Source of the DNA: Hallella colorans
GTDB lineage: Bacteria; Bacteroidota; Bacteroidia; Bacteroidales; Bacteroidaceae
DNA: 64,000 bases
Direction of reading: 5' to 3'
NCBI RefSeq assembly: GCF_003096815.1
Contig: NZ_QENY01000007.1
Location: 62,001 to 126,000 of the forward strand
A program made the position numbers and the translations under genes. The notes below the pieces were generated by a model. The model had not been told where the DNA came from and made no database searches. It worked only from the letters and a program-made list of their open reading frames with translations. Shown piece after piece: positions 18,517 to 27,709 of this stretch (position 1 is the first letter of the stretch; every line of letters begins with the position of its first letter).

Positions 18517-19425
18517 TTATTGCTTGATTGTTTCCCACGCGTTGTTTTGGGAAGGGTTGATGGAAAAGAGAATGTCGTATACCGTTTCTTTCTCCTTGGG
18601 CGTTCCTTTACTTTTGTAAATATTGGCTATCTCGTCTCGCTTATAGTCTGTCCATATCTGTGGCAACATGCTTGTGGGCCGCTGTTCGTGGCATCTTTTC
18701 AGTCCGTTCTCTATGGCTGTGGTTATCTCCGTACGCCCTCGAGCGGCGTTGTTGGCCATCTCGTCCAACCCCTTGCGATAGTAATCGTATTGCAACTGCC
18801 TGAAGGGTGTCATGGCTTGGTCAAGGTAATCGTTGATGATAGCAAATCTGTTTCGGTCGCTGTCAAACGATTTCCATCCCGTAAACTCAAGGCTTTGTGC
18901 GTTGTTGGCCACGTTCATGCACCGTTGTAACACGCTCTCTCCGCCCTGTGGCGCAAAACTATCAAGGTTCATGCCGATGAAGAGGTATGCGTAGTAGGCC
19001 ATGAGCGCGGTGAGCTGGTTGTCCACCGCCTGCTCGTTCCAGTTTAGTTGGTCAAACTGGTTGAACTTGAAGTTGAAGTCGTTATCTGTTATTTGAAACA
19101 GCGTTGTGGTGTACGAGGCGTTGTACACTGGGCGATTGGCTTGGATAAGAGCTTTGCATGTAAACACGCCTGTGGCTTGGTCGTATTTGGTCACGGTGAT
19201 GTTAAAACTGCAATTGATGCGCTCTCTTTTTTGAAATTTAAGGTTAGTCCACTGTTTATCATTGACAAACTGCTCGAGTGTTTGTCGCAAATTGTCAAAA
19301 ACCGAAGCGTCAGTGCCCTGTATCTGGTTATGGTTGACCAGAATTTTTGCGTTTAGTTCTTGGGCTGTCGTAGTGAGTACGGCGAGCGAGCAGCAACACA
19401 TGGAGAGAAGATGGCGTATGGACAT
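18517..19425 (-). CDS. DUF4835 family exported protein
   Basis: A 302-residue protein with a signal peptide (MSIRHLLSMCCCSLAVLTTTAQ). It begins ELNAKILVNHNQIQGTDASVFDNL, as in the DUF4835 family that sits next to recN in many Bacteroidetes. It contains TALMAYYAYLFIGMNLDSFAPQGG and FSINPSQNNAWETIKQ, both typical of the family. Function is unknown. It lies 18 bp after the exonuclease gene. Confidence 0.88.
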   Translation of the reverse strand: MSIRHLLSMCCCSLAVLTTTAQELNAKILVNHNQIQGTDASVFDNLRQTLEQFVNDKQWTNLKFQKRERINCSFNITVTKYDQATGVFTCKALIQANRPVYNASYTTTLFQITDNDFNFKFNQFDQLNWNEQAVDNQLTALMAYYAYLFIGMNLDSFAPQGGESVLQRCMNVANNAQSLEFTGWKSFDSDRNRFAIINDYLDQAMTPFRQLQYDYYRKGLDEMANNAARGRTEITTAIENGLKRCHEQRPTSMLPQIWTDYKRDEIANIYKSKGTPKEKETVYDILFSINPSQNNAWETIKQ

Positions 19426-19443
19426 ATTGGCAAAAGTCTTTTT

Positions 19444-20319
19444 TTAAGCCTGCATGTTGAGCTTGGCCTCACGCAGTTGGATGCGTGTGAGCGCTTGCTT
19501 GGTATTCAGGGTGAAATTGGCTGAGAGCATCCAACTGCAAAAACCTGGATCTTTTCGCACTACCTCTATCACGGGTGTGCCCTTGTATTTGCCAAAGTTG
19601 AACACCTCTTGTTTCTTTGGTTTGCCTTTGTCATCAAGCAGGGGATTGCCTTGTGCGTCGGTCATTTCTTGCCAAATGATTCGTCCTGCGAAGTCAACGT
19701 TATCGTTCATGGCTGAGAAATCGGCAAGCGTGTCCATGTCGTTTGCCAATGTTTTTTCAGGGTCGACTGGTTTTTCAGGATTGTACCTGTCCATTTGCCC
19801 CTGCAACACGCGATATGTAGCCTCGGCGTCCTCATCGGCGCGGTGGGCTTGGAAGTCGTCTTCCATCTTGCGCCCGGTGTAGTATCGATACGCGGCCGCG
19901 AGGTTTCGCGGCTCCATTTTGTGAAAGATGTTTTGTGCGTCGATAAGCCGGCATTTCGTGAAATCAAAATCGATGCCCGCTCTCAAAAACTCCTCGGCCA
20001 ACATGGGTATGTCGAAACGGTTGGAGTTGAAGCCCGCGAAGTCGCATCCCACGAATGTGTCGCAGAGCTTTTTGCCTATTTGCTTGAACGTGGGTGCGTC
20101 TTTCACCATCTCGTCCGTGATGTGCGTCAACTCTTGTACAGTGGGCGGAATGCTTTTCTCCGGGTTCACGAAGATGCTCTTTCGCTCCTCGTCGCCATTG
20201 GGTTTTACTTTGATATACGATATCTGAATGATTCGATCTGTGGCCAAGTCCAATCCCGTGGTCTCCAAATCGAATACTATCAGTGGTTTTGTGAGGTTTA
20301 GTTTCATTTTCTTTTTCAA
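19444..20319 (-). CDS. DEDDh 3'-5' exonuclease (DnaQ-like)
   Basis: A 291-residue exonuclease. Exo I is FDLETTGLDLATDR, Exo II is FAGFNSNRFDIPML, and Exo III is HRADEDAEATYRVL with the DEDDh histidine. The C-terminal 90 residues (EVFNFGKYKGTPVIEVVRKDPGFC) form a second small domain seen in Bacteroidetes homologues. It overlaps dnaN by 4 bp and is likely cotranslated with the clamp. It is a candidate proofreading or repair exonuclease. Confidence 0.88.
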   Translation of the reverse strand: MKKKMKLNLTKPLIVFDLETTGLDLATDRIIQISYIKVKPNGDEERKSIFVNPEKSIPPTVQELTHITDEMVKDAPTFKQIGKKLCDTFVGCDFAGFNSNRFDIPMLAEEFLRAGIDFDFTKCRLIDAQNIFHKMEPRNLAAAYRYYTGRKMEDDFQAHRADEDAEATYRVLQGQMDRYNPEKPVDPEKTLANDMDTLADFSAMNDNVDFAGRIIWQEMTDAQGNPLLDDKGKPKKQEVFNFGKYKGTPVIEVVRKDPGFCSWMLSANFTLNTKQALTRIQLREAKLNMQA

Positions 20320-21440
20320 TCGTTGAGCAATAGCGGCATGATGAGCATGAGCAAGTCTTCGCCCTCAGCCTGAGTACCTGGCAGTATCACGCCAGCTCTG
20401 CTTGGATCTCCGAGTTGCATCTTTATCTCGTCAGAGTCGAGCGAGTTGAGTATCTCCATGAGGAAGTCTCCTCGGAAACCTATCTGTAAGGGTTGCCCAC
20501 TGTATTCGCATACGATTTGCTCTTTGGCTTTCGTGGCAAAGTCGATATCTTCTGACGATACCTCGAGACAGCCTGCGTCGAGTTTGAGACGCACCAACTG
20601 GCTACTCATGCTGGCAAATGGCAGCACTCTCTTTATAGCGCTTTGCAGAGCCCTTCGATCTATTATAAGCTCGTTGGGGTTTACCGTGGGGATAGCGGCG
20701 TTGTAATTGGGGAAAGTTCCTTCCAAAAGCCGGCAAACGAGCACGCCCTCTGAATAGGAGATTTCTGCCGATTGGTTGTTAAACTTTATCACCACGTCTC
20801 CTTGTTCTTTAGCCAAGCTGTTCTTGAGAAGTGTGGCGGGTTTTTTAGGCAGGATAAGCGAGATGGGCGCCTCGCTTTTCAGTCCGTAATGCCTGCAACG
20901 CACTAATTTATGGCCGTCGCTTGCTACAAAAGCTAAATAGTCTGGTGTCATGTCGAGAAGTATGCCATTCATCACAGGGCGGATCTCGTTGTTGTCTGTG
21001 GCGAAGAGAGTGCGAGATATGCTCTCGTACATCACGTCGGCGCTAATGGTTATTGCATGAACGTCTCCCTCGAGCGGTTTTGCTTGGGGATATTCCTGTG
21101 CGTTTTGTGCCACGAATTGGTATTGCCCGTTTTGGTATTCCACGGTCACCTCGAACGACTCGAGATTTACCTCGAACGTCAGGGGCTGCTCTGGCAGCTC
21201 TTTCACGGCGTCGAGAATGGTGTGACTTGGGATGGCAAAGCTGCCTTCTGAGCTGGCGTTGTCTAATTGCAATGTGCTCTGCATCATGTTCTCGCTGTCG
21301 GATGCGGTGATGGTGAGTTGCTCATTGTGAACTTGAAACAAGAAACTCTCAAGGATGGGGAGAGAGTTTTTATTATTAATGACCTTGGAAAGCGTTTGCA
21401 GGCGACTGTTGAGCGCAGTACTGGATAATGTAAATCTCAT
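20316..21440 (-). CDS. dnaN: DNA polymerase III sliding clamp (beta subunit)
   Basis: A 374-residue beta clamp with the three-domain pattern: MRFTLSSTALNSRLQTLSKV at the start and VILPGTQAEGEDLLMLIMPL at the C-terminus. It tethers the replicative polymerase to DNA. It is first in a minus-strand operon with the exonuclease, DUF4835 and recN, and divergent from a DUF3127 protein with an SSB-like tail. There is no dnaA or recF next to it, so this is probably not the origin region. Confidence 0.96.
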   Translation of the reverse strand: MRFTLSSTALNSRLQTLSKVINNKNSLPILESFLFQVHNEQLTITASDSENMMQSTLQLDNASSEGSFAIPSHTILDAVKELPEQPLTFEVNLESFEVTVEYQNGQYQFVAQNAQEYPQAKPLEGDVHAITISADVMYESISRTLFATDNNEIRPVMNGILLDMTPDYLAFVASDGHKLVRCRHYGLKSEAPISLILPKKPATLLKNSLAKEQGDVVIKFNNQSAEISYSEGVLVCRLLEGTFPNYNAAIPTVNPNELIIDRRALQSAIKRVLPFASMSSQLVRLKLDAGCLEVSSEDIDFATKAKEQIVCEYSGQPLQIGFRGDFLMEILNSLDSDEIKMQLGDPSRAGVILPGTQAEGEDLLMLIMPLLLND

Positions 21441-21469
21441 GTCTATTAATAGTTAGTTATATTTAATGA

Positions 21470-21477
21470 CAAAGTTA
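21470..21477 (-). promoter_or_regulatory. dnaN -7 box
   Basis: CAAAGTTA is the complement of TAACTTTG, 29 bp before the dnaN start. Confidence 0.6.
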
Positions 21478-21622
21478 ATAAAAAAACAGATAATGGCGAG
21501 ATACTATCGCATATTTTTCTTGTTTTTTGTTTTTTATGACGCGTTTGTTTGCTATTTCTTAATATTTTGATTAATTTCGCATACCGTAATCACTTAGTAA
21601 ACATATCTAAATTACACATAAC

Positions 21623-22033
21623 ATGTCATTACAAGGAATAGAAGTAGAGGGAGTTATCATCAAGGAATACCCTGCCAAGGAAGGCGTTTCCAGTCGTACT
21701 GGTAACCCTTGGAAGTCGCAAGAGTTTGTCATTCAGACCAAAGACCAGTATCCACGCACTTGTCTTTTCAGAGTGTTCGGCGCTGACAAGATAGAACAAT
21801 TTAATATCCATCAGGGTGATAACGTGCGTGTATGGATAGACATCAACGCTCGTGCATGGCAAGATCGTTACTTCAATGATATCAGTGCTTTTCGGGTGGA
21901 TCATGTTAACGCAGACGCTTCCACGGCTCAAGCGCAACCTGTCGCTCAGCCTGCGCAGCCACTTGACAATGCTCCGAGCAATGTTCCGGCCGACAATATT
22001 GGTGGCGAGAGCAGCGATGATCTGCCCTTCTAA
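21623..22033 (+). CDS. DUF3127 protein with SSB-like C-terminal tip
   Basis: A 136-residue protein. Residues 1-95 match DUF3127 (GVIIKEYPAKEGVSSRTGNP ... RVWIDINARAWQDRYFNDI), an OB-fold-like single-stranded DNA-binding family of Bacteroidetes. Residues 96-130 are a low-complexity Ala/Pro/Gln linker. The protein ends SSDDLPF, which resembles the acidic tip of SSB that recruits repair and replication proteins. It is divergent from dnaN, and a terminator follows. Confidence 0.85.
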   Translation: MSLQGIEVEGVIIKEYPAKEGVSSRTGNPWKSQEFVIQTKDQYPRTCLFRVFGADKIEQFNIHQGDNVRVWIDINARAWQDRYFNDISAFRVDHVNADASTAQAQPVAQPAQPLDNAPSNVPADNIGGESSDDLPF

Positions 22034-22053
22034 TACCTGACACTATATCTGTC

Positions 22054-22091
22054 AAGTGGAACTTACGATTGGTTGATCGTGGGTTTCACTT
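22054..22091 (+). terminator. Terminator after DUF3127 gene
   Basis: A 16-bp stem with three G-U pairs (22054-22069 with 22076-22091), a six-base loop, then GTTGTTTTT. It starts 20 bp after the stop. Confidence 0.8.
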
Positions 22092-22364
22092 GTTGTTTTT
22101 GGCGAAAAATAATCATTGGAATAATTATAGTATATTGAAACTTTTTGTCACGGCAAATAAAAGGGGCATGATGTTTCGGAGCATGTGCCAGCCTTTCTAT
22201 TTGTAGATGGTACTAATAATTGTTACCGTGTATCATCATTATAGGGGGCAAGAACTGTGTTTTAGCATCTCTTGGTATCTTTTGGGTTCAAATAGCGAGT
22301 TCGTTTGGTTTTTATTGCATGTTACAATTACTCGCTCTTTTTCCTGACAAAAGTAAAATTTAAA

Positions 22365-22405
22365 TCACAAAAACAGAGGTGTTATTTTCGATCGTTTTAG
22401 CGTGA
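22365..22405 (+). repeat. Head block of repeat element, locus 2
   Basis: 41-bp block beginning ATCACAAAAA and ending TTTTAGCGTG. The same beginning and end, and the same length, occur at 49532-49572. It is followed by a T-rich linker of 62 bp and then the 22-bp array at 22468. I know of no family match. Confidence 0.6.
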
Positions 22406-22467
22406 AAAATCTTGTTTTTTCTTTTTATCTTTTTCTTTTTTCTTTCTCTGTTCAGCTGGCGATTTGC

Positions 22468-22577
22468 CATTAATATCTTATCATGTGGCGTAAGAGTGCT
22501 AAAACCGTTGCGATTAAAGTCTCAACGTAGCGCGATTGAGTATTAATTGGCGCGCGATTGGGTATTAAAGGCAAAGC
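22468..22577 (+). repeat. Degenerate 22-bp tandem repeat array (5 units), locus 2
   Basis: Five units start at 22468, 22490, 22512, 22534 and 22556. Three read GATTAAAGTCTCAACG, GATTGAGTATTAATTG and GATTGGGTATTAAAGG at the start. They match the family pattern G[AT]TTRRGKNYTAAWSG. The array lies in a 1010-bp gene-free region (22034-23043) between two convergent genes. Apart from the terminator, the head block and a 9-bp hairpin at 22910-22935, I see nothing else in that region. Confidence 0.8.
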
Positions 22578-22909
22578 CCTCAAGGCTTTTTAGGCTTGTG
22601 CCTGTGTCTTTTTCTTTGTAATAATATGATTATTAAGCATTTGTCGAAGTGGCTGTATTTTGGCTGTATTTTGGCCAAGAGTTTCTCGATTTGTGTATAC
22701 GGCCATTATTTAGCGGCTTTTGTCAGATAAATTCAATTATTTTTTCGTCCATGTAATCAGTTGAGATCACACATCGTTCGTGGGTTGTTTCGATGCCGAA
22801 CTCTCGCGCGGCTCATGGTGGCGCATATTTTTATGGTTTTTACCTTGTCATTCTCATCAGTGGGATGTGGTGCCAAGGCCAGTGCGTTGGCACCTGTGAC
22901 AAGCCACGG

Positions 22910-22935
22910 CAAGGCACGGCGCGAATCGTGCCTTG
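22910..22935. other. Intergenic hairpin downstream of fbp
   Basis: CAAGGCACG / CGTGCCTTG, a 9-bp stem with an eight-base loop, 109 bp past the fbp stop. No T-run follows, so a terminator role is uncertain. Confidence 0.4.
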
Positions 22936-23043
22936 TGTTAATTGGTGTTTGAGAAAAATAGAAATGTGTGGTACAAAAACGCGTTGCTTGTCAATCTTCG
23001 CGCTACTTTTTTTATGGCGTGACCTGTCGTTTGGTTGGGCAAG

Positions 23044-25035
23044 TCATCGTCGAGTTTCTCGCTCGGTGATGTATCCGTGTCGATAGGCGTAAAGCAGTTC
23101 TTCGAGGTCGGCTATTTGCGATCGCAGCTCGGTGCCAATATCAGTGTCGTCTACCAGCATGCGATTGGACGACATCTCTACTATTTGCGTGGTCGACTTG
23201 ATGTCAGAGCCCCTCAAAATGGCATCTTTGGCGCTGGTAAAAGGCTCATGTTGCACCAGTTGGAAGCCGCGGCTGTGGTAGATAAGCGTGTACCCGGCAA
23301 TGCCAGTCTCTTTGTGATAGGCCTGCGAGAAGCCTCCGTCTATCACCATTAGCTTGCCGTTGGCTTTGATAGGTTTCTCTCCATCACGCGCATGGACGGG
23401 CACATGGCCGTTTATGATGTGCCGATTAGGCTCCTTGACACCAAAGGCATCGAGTATGTAGTCACATATTTTCTCGTCCTCTCTAAATTTGAAGTAATTG
23501 CCTTTCGGTTCGGTATGCGCCTCTTTCTCTTTGATGAAATAGCGCTCGAAGGTAGTCATTTTGGCTTTGTCGAATAGTGGGCTGTTCGGCCCGCACCATA
23601 GATAGTGGAAAAAGTCGATGGCGTAGGTTTTGTCCATGTTGGTGGAGTCGTTTTGGAAGGCTGTGCGAACGAGCTGTCCGATACCTTTCATTAGCTTAAG
23701 GCCAGCACGTTTACAGCCCGGGAAAATTTCCACCTCTTTGAGCGTGCCATTGTCGTTGAGGGGTATGGAAGCATGGTATAGCAGGTTGTTGTTGTAGATG
23801 CCATACATACATCCGTGGTTAAGGAGTGTGCGTATGTGTTTTTGCAGTTTCTCGCATACAGAGAAACTGTGGTGCAATTTCTCGATGAGTTCTTGCTCCT
23901 CTGCCGACAGTTGGTTTGGATTTTTGGGATCTATGGTAGGAAAGTTACAGCTGGTAAGTTGGTAGGTTTTGCCGTAGAGGTCTATGGTTCCATTCTTGAA
24001 ATCGACATGCTCGAATAGTTTTCTGTCTTGCATGCCCCATTCGGGGTGGTCGTCATAGAGTTTGGCTTCGAGCTTGAAAGATAGCACGGATATGGCCTTG
24101 TGCATTTGGGCAATGAGCCGTTTGGTTTTAGAGTCTATGCGGGTGTCATGGTCAGCTATACGCGGTGCGAACTCGGCGCATGGGTCATTGCCGTATGTTT
24201 CCATGGCAAAGGTGGCCAATGGCAGGAGGTTGATGCCGTAGCCGTCTTCGAGTGTGGTGAGATTGGCGTAGCGCAGCGACAGCCGAAGCACTGTGCAGAT
24301 ACATGCGTTGTTGCCCGCTGCAGCCCCCATCCATACAATGTCGTGATTGCCCCATGTGATGTCCCAGTTGTGATAGTGGTCGAGAATGTCCATGATTTTG
24401 TGTGCTCCGGGCCCTCGGTCATACACGTCGCCAAGTATATGCAGCTGGTCTATAGCCAAACGCTGTATCACATTGGATATGGCAATGATAAAGTCGTCTG
24501 CCCGACCAGTGTCTATGATGGTGTCTATGATGACGTTGATATATGCGGCCTTGTTAACATCTTCGGATCGCTCGTCAAGCAATTCTTGGATGATGTAAGA
24601 AAAATCTTTGGGTAGAGACTTGCGTACTTTGGAGCGTGTGTACTTGCTCGACACTGTGCGACAAACAGCTACCAAACGGTGAATGGTGATGTGGTACCAG
24701 TCGTTGATGTCTCGCTCGGTGTCTTTCACGAGCTCTAATTTTTGCTCTGGGTAATAGATGAGTGTGCATAGCTCGCGTTTCTCGGTCTCACGCAGGGAGA
24801 TGCCGAATAGTTCATTGACCTTGCGCTTTATGTTTCCGGAGGCGTTTTTCAAGACGTGTTGAAAGGCTTGGTACTCTCCGTGTAAGTCGGCCAAGAAGTG
24901 TTCGGTGGCTTTGGGTAGGTGCAGTATAGCCTGAAGGTTGATGATCTCGGTGCTGGCCTCTGCCACGGTGGGGAAAGATTTGGATAGAAGGCGCAGATAG
25001 CGCATATCTTTCTCAATGTCGTATTTGTTTTCCAT
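23044..25035 (-). CDS. fbp: Fructose-1,6-bisphosphatase, class III
   Basis: A 663-residue enzyme of the Firmicutes/Bacteroidetes class III type, converting fructose 1,6-bisphosphate to fructose 6-phosphate in gluconeogenesis. It has a calcineurin-like metallophosphatase core: FLADLHGEYQAF, LGDVYDRGPGAH, TWGNHDIVWMG and HIINGHVPVHARDGEKP supply the metal ligands. The length is as expected. It lies 26 bp after the glycosyltransferase-type gene. Confidence 0.95.
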   Translation of the reverse strand: MENKYDIEKDMRYLRLLSKSFPTVAEASTEIINLQAILHLPKATEHFLADLHGEYQAFQHVLKNASGNIKRKVNELFGISLRETEKRELCTLIYYPEQKLELVKDTERDINDWYHITIHRLVAVCRTVSSKYTRSKVRKSLPKDFSYIIQELLDERSEDVNKAAYINVIIDTIIDTGRADDFIIAISNVIQRLAIDQLHILGDVYDRGPGAHKIMDILDHYHNWDITWGNHDIVWMGAAAGNNACICTVLRLSLRYANLTTLEDGYGINLLPLATFAMETYGNDPCAEFAPRIADHDTRIDSKTKRLIAQMHKAISVLSFKLEAKLYDDHPEWGMQDRKLFEHVDFKNGTIDLYGKTYQLTSCNFPTIDPKNPNQLSAEEQELIEKLHHSFSVCEKLQKHIRTLLNHGCMYGIYNNNLLYHASIPLNDNGTLKEVEIFPGCKRAGLKLMKGIGQLVRTAFQNDSTNMDKTYAIDFFHYLWCGPNSPLFDKAKMTTFERYFIKEKEAHTEPKGNYFKFREDEKICDYILDAFGVKEPNRHIINGHVPVHARDGEKPIKANGKLMVIDGGFSQAYHKETGIAGYTLIYHSRGFQLVQHEPFTSAKDAILRGSDIKSTTQIVEMSSNRMLVDDTDIGTELRSQIADLEELLYAYRHGYITERETRR

Positions 25036-25061
25036 ATCTCATGTATAAAGTGTCTGGTTTG

Positions 25062-26246
25062 TTATGAACGTTTGTTGCCAATGCTTGGCCAAGTATTGAA
25101 TTTGGTGAGTTTTCTTTGCATATTTTTGCGTTGCTTGTCGTCTTTGGCCACGAAAGGCATAAAACCTTCGGAGAGACGCATCACGTTTTGCAAGACGACC
25201 ATAAGTCGGGCGGCAAAATCCTCAATGCCCAATGTTTTGACAAGCTCTTTTAATCGGTCTTCGTCCATGTCATAGAAGCGCAATGTAGTGTATACATTGG
25301 CTACATGGAGTAGGGGTGCGGAGTGGTTCTCCATCTCGTGTTTGAGATTTAATAGTTGAACGCACAGCAGTCGCTCATTGGTCTCTGTGGCTTTGATATT
25401 ATCGTCGAGACGTCCTTTTGTTATCATCCCGCGAAAGCAGAGTCGCTCGTTTGGCAGATCGCCATCGGGATAGGAGCGTACGATGTAAAACCTGTCTATA
25501 TTATCAATAACGACGTTAGGCTCCGAGAATTGTATGCGTTGCAACCCTTTTTTGATAATATTTGTAACATGTTCGTCGTTAGCGTAAATCATGATGCGAC
25601 GCCAATCGGTAGGTGAAAGTTGTGTGAGGGTATCTTGTAGCGATTTGATATGTTGCTCGTCGAAGAGCGTGTCTTTGTCCAATCCAATTTGTAACAAGTG
25701 GCCGATGGCTTGGCATGATGCTTGCGACAGCAACAGCTGGGCATTGGTGTCGAGTGTCTTTTGATAGAGTTTGAGCATAGCAGAGGCCATGTCGGCGAAG
25801 GACAACTGGTTGGTCAACACGGGGTTCATGATGAGCGTAAAGCGTTGGTTCCATGCCAATTGGGAGAAAGTGTCGCATTCCAGCTTGCTGCATAGGTGTA
25901 TGGCAGAGGCTTGTTGTGTGACTTTTCGCTGCAAAGCGTATCGGCGCGATAGCTTGCGTTTGTTGATAATCCAAGGTTGCAGTCCGCCTAACAAAGTGTA
26001 GACGGTGGGTATGTGATGGTCGTAGGCTTTGTCAAGGAGGTTGATAGACGATGTACTCCAGCATCCAAAAACATGCACAAGAGAATAAGAGGTAAGTTTT
26101 TCGGTGTTCGGTATATGAGTGGACGTGTACAAGTCGATGTCCGCGAGTGGTTCCAATTCAGAGGCAAGACGTGTCACAAGCTCGTGGTGAATGTCGTTTG
26201 TATCAGCTTGTGAGGGCAAGAATAAGAGTATTTTAAGTCGTTGCAT
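25062..26246 (-). CDS. Putative GT-B-type glycosyltransferase-like protein
   Basis: A 394-residue protein. The N-terminal third has the look of a GT4-type acceptor domain: LKILLFLPSQAD, then LVHVFGCWSTSSINLLDKAYDH, then IPTVYTLLGGLQPWI and SAIHLCSKLE. The usual nucleotide-sugar motif (E-x7-E) is not visible, and the C-terminal half is helical and charged. It may be inactive or a distant family. It follows the GT2 gene by 5 bp, so the pair probably acts together, perhaps in surface glycan assembly. Confidence 0.55.
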   Translation of the reverse strand: MQRLKILLFLPSQADTNDIHHELVTRLASELEPLADIDLYTSTHIPNTEKLTSYSLVHVFGCWSTSSINLLDKAYDHHIPTVYTLLGGLQPWIINKRKLSRRYALQRKVTQQASAIHLCSKLECDTFSQLAWNQRFTLIMNPVLTNQLSFADMASAMLKLYQKTLDTNAQLLLSQASCQAIGHLLQIGLDKDTLFDEQHIKSLQDTLTQLSPTDWRRIMIYANDEHVTNIIKKGLQRIQFSEPNVVIDNIDRFYIVRSYPDGDLPNERLCFRGMITKGRLDDNIKATETNERLLCVQLLNLKHEMENHSAPLLHVANVYTTLRFYDMDEDRLKELVKTLGIEDFAARLMVVLQNVMRLSEGFMPFVAKDDKQRKNMQRKLTKFNTWPSIGNKRS

Positions 26247-26251
26247 GACAT

Positions 26252-27433
26252 TTATAACTTGTGGGTGGTAAAGTCGTTCTTGTCTGCCATTCGATAGCGC
26301 AGTTTGTATTGCAGCCGTCTGAAAGCTAATGTGTATTCAAAAAAAAGTGCTTTTAGCGGCGAGATGCTCTCTTCGAAATCTGTCACGGCGCGGCGCGCGA
26401 ATAAGCCTCTAAGAGTTACACCTATGAGAAAAGCCCCCACGGCGGTGCCTAATAACGGCCAGTTGTCGCGAAAGGCAGCGTATATAGCGGCCATCACGCA
26501 TAACAGGTTAGAGAGGTGTAAGGTAGTATGGTCCATGATGAAAAGCAGTTTTTGCCATGCTCTTCGGTTAAGATACGAGCTCGATGCCAATAAGTAGAGG
26601 TGTTTGTTGAGAAAGGTTTTGTCAGTGGGGGCGTCTTCCACAATCCACGCATTAGACGATATTTCAAGCGCTGCGCAATTTTTTCGCGCGTATTTGTTAA
26701 CCAAAAAGTCATATTCTCCACGCATTAAATGCAGGTTTCCAAGAAATCCATCTTGCTCCATGAAGTCTTTCTTGCGCATTAACAGATTGTAACCGTTGGT
26801 ACGAAAGGGCATTCCTTTGGCTGTGGCGCGCATGAGATAATGTGACTCGTACATGCGTTCGAAGCGTCGAAAGGATGGCGTGGCCCTGTCGTAGGCAGTG
26901 TATCCAATAACAAGATTGTTGTCTTGCGTGCAGTGTCGAGCCATCAACGTGAGCCATTGTGCGGACGCCGGGCGGCAGGATAGCTCCGTGAAGAGCACCC
27001 AATCATATTTGGCAGCCTTGACGCCAAGCGTCATGGCGAGTTTCTTTTTGCTGACGTATCTGTAAGTTTTGGGTATGTACGTGATGTAGATATCTGTTTG
27101 GGCATCCTTGTTTTTCGTCTCGTTGACGATATTTGCAACAAGGCTTTCCGTGTCGTGATCTCCTTGTTCTATGACAATAACCACTTGATAGGCAGTGGGG
27201 AAAGTCTGGCTTAAGAACGCCGGCAGATTTTTTTTGAGTTGGCTTATGTCGTCGAGTGGCGTGAGTATTAGCGACACGGACGGTATCGCGGAGGCTTGGT
27301 CCGTACCGGTGTATTTGTCATACCGCTTTTTGCTAAATCTAAAAAAAGGATTGAGCAGCGCCGAGGCAATGGACAAAAGTAATAGCACTATGCTTGAAAT
27401 AATCGTGAAAAGATCAATGGATAATGCGTTCAT
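26252..27433 (-). CDS. Membrane-anchored family 2 glycosyltransferase
   Basis: A 393-residue protein. An N-terminal membrane segment (LFTIISSIVLLLLSIASALL) is followed by a GT-A domain (SVSLILTPLDDISQLKKNLP ... VVIVIEQGDHD ... YDWVLFTELSCRPAS) and C-terminal hydrophobic segments (LLCVMAAIYAAF, LLGTAVGAFLIGVTL). The DxD-like motif is not classical: FTELSCRP occupies that position. I chose MNALSIDL at 27433 because the 40-residue upstream extension is not family-like. The acceptor is unknown. Confidence 0.75.
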   Translation of the reverse strand: MNALSIDLFTIISSIVLLLLSIASALLNPFFRFSKKRYDKYTGTDQASAIPSVSLILTPLDDISQLKKNLPAFLSQTFPTAYQVVIVIEQGDHDTESLVANIVNETKNKDAQTDIYITYIPKTYRYVSKKKLAMTLGVKAAKYDWVLFTELSCRPASAQWLTLMARHCTQDNNLVIGYTAYDRATPSFRRFERMYESHYLMRATAKGMPFRTNGYNLLMRKKDFMEQDGFLGNLHLMRGEYDFLVNKYARKNCAALEISSNAWIVEDAPTDKTFLNKHLYLLASSSYLNRRAWQKLLFIMDHTTLHLSNLLCVMAAIYAAFRDNWPLLGTAVGAFLIGVTLRGLFARRAVTDFEESISPLKALFFEYTLAFRRLQYKLRYRMADKNDFTTHKL

Positions 27434-27709
27434 AATTGAAATTCCTTGTTGACAAACAGGGTCGTCTGATGTATATGCTGGTGGCAAAGGTCTGTGATGG
27501 TAGTGGCTTGTCATGGCCTCTCTATAGGCACCGACGGAGCGAATGGCCACCATAGCACTTTGTATCCATGCGCATTGGCGGCCTTACGCAGGCATTATAT
27601 TGTTTGCCGTAATAGCGTGGTGTCGATAGTGATAGAATGGTATGTTTACATTCCGAAACACATCTGTGGGAAATGCTTCTTTCATGCTTATGCGATGTGT
27701 GGTAGCTTG

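Noticed and set aside
20316..22033. Replication origin next to dnaN
   Set aside because: No dnaA, recF or DnaA-box cluster; dnaN is in an operon with exonuclease and recN instead.
22761..23086. Open frames of 63 and 97 codons upstream of fbp 3' end
   Set aside because: Cys/Arg-rich, overlapping fbp, no ribosome site or family; looks like shadow and GC-rich spacer.
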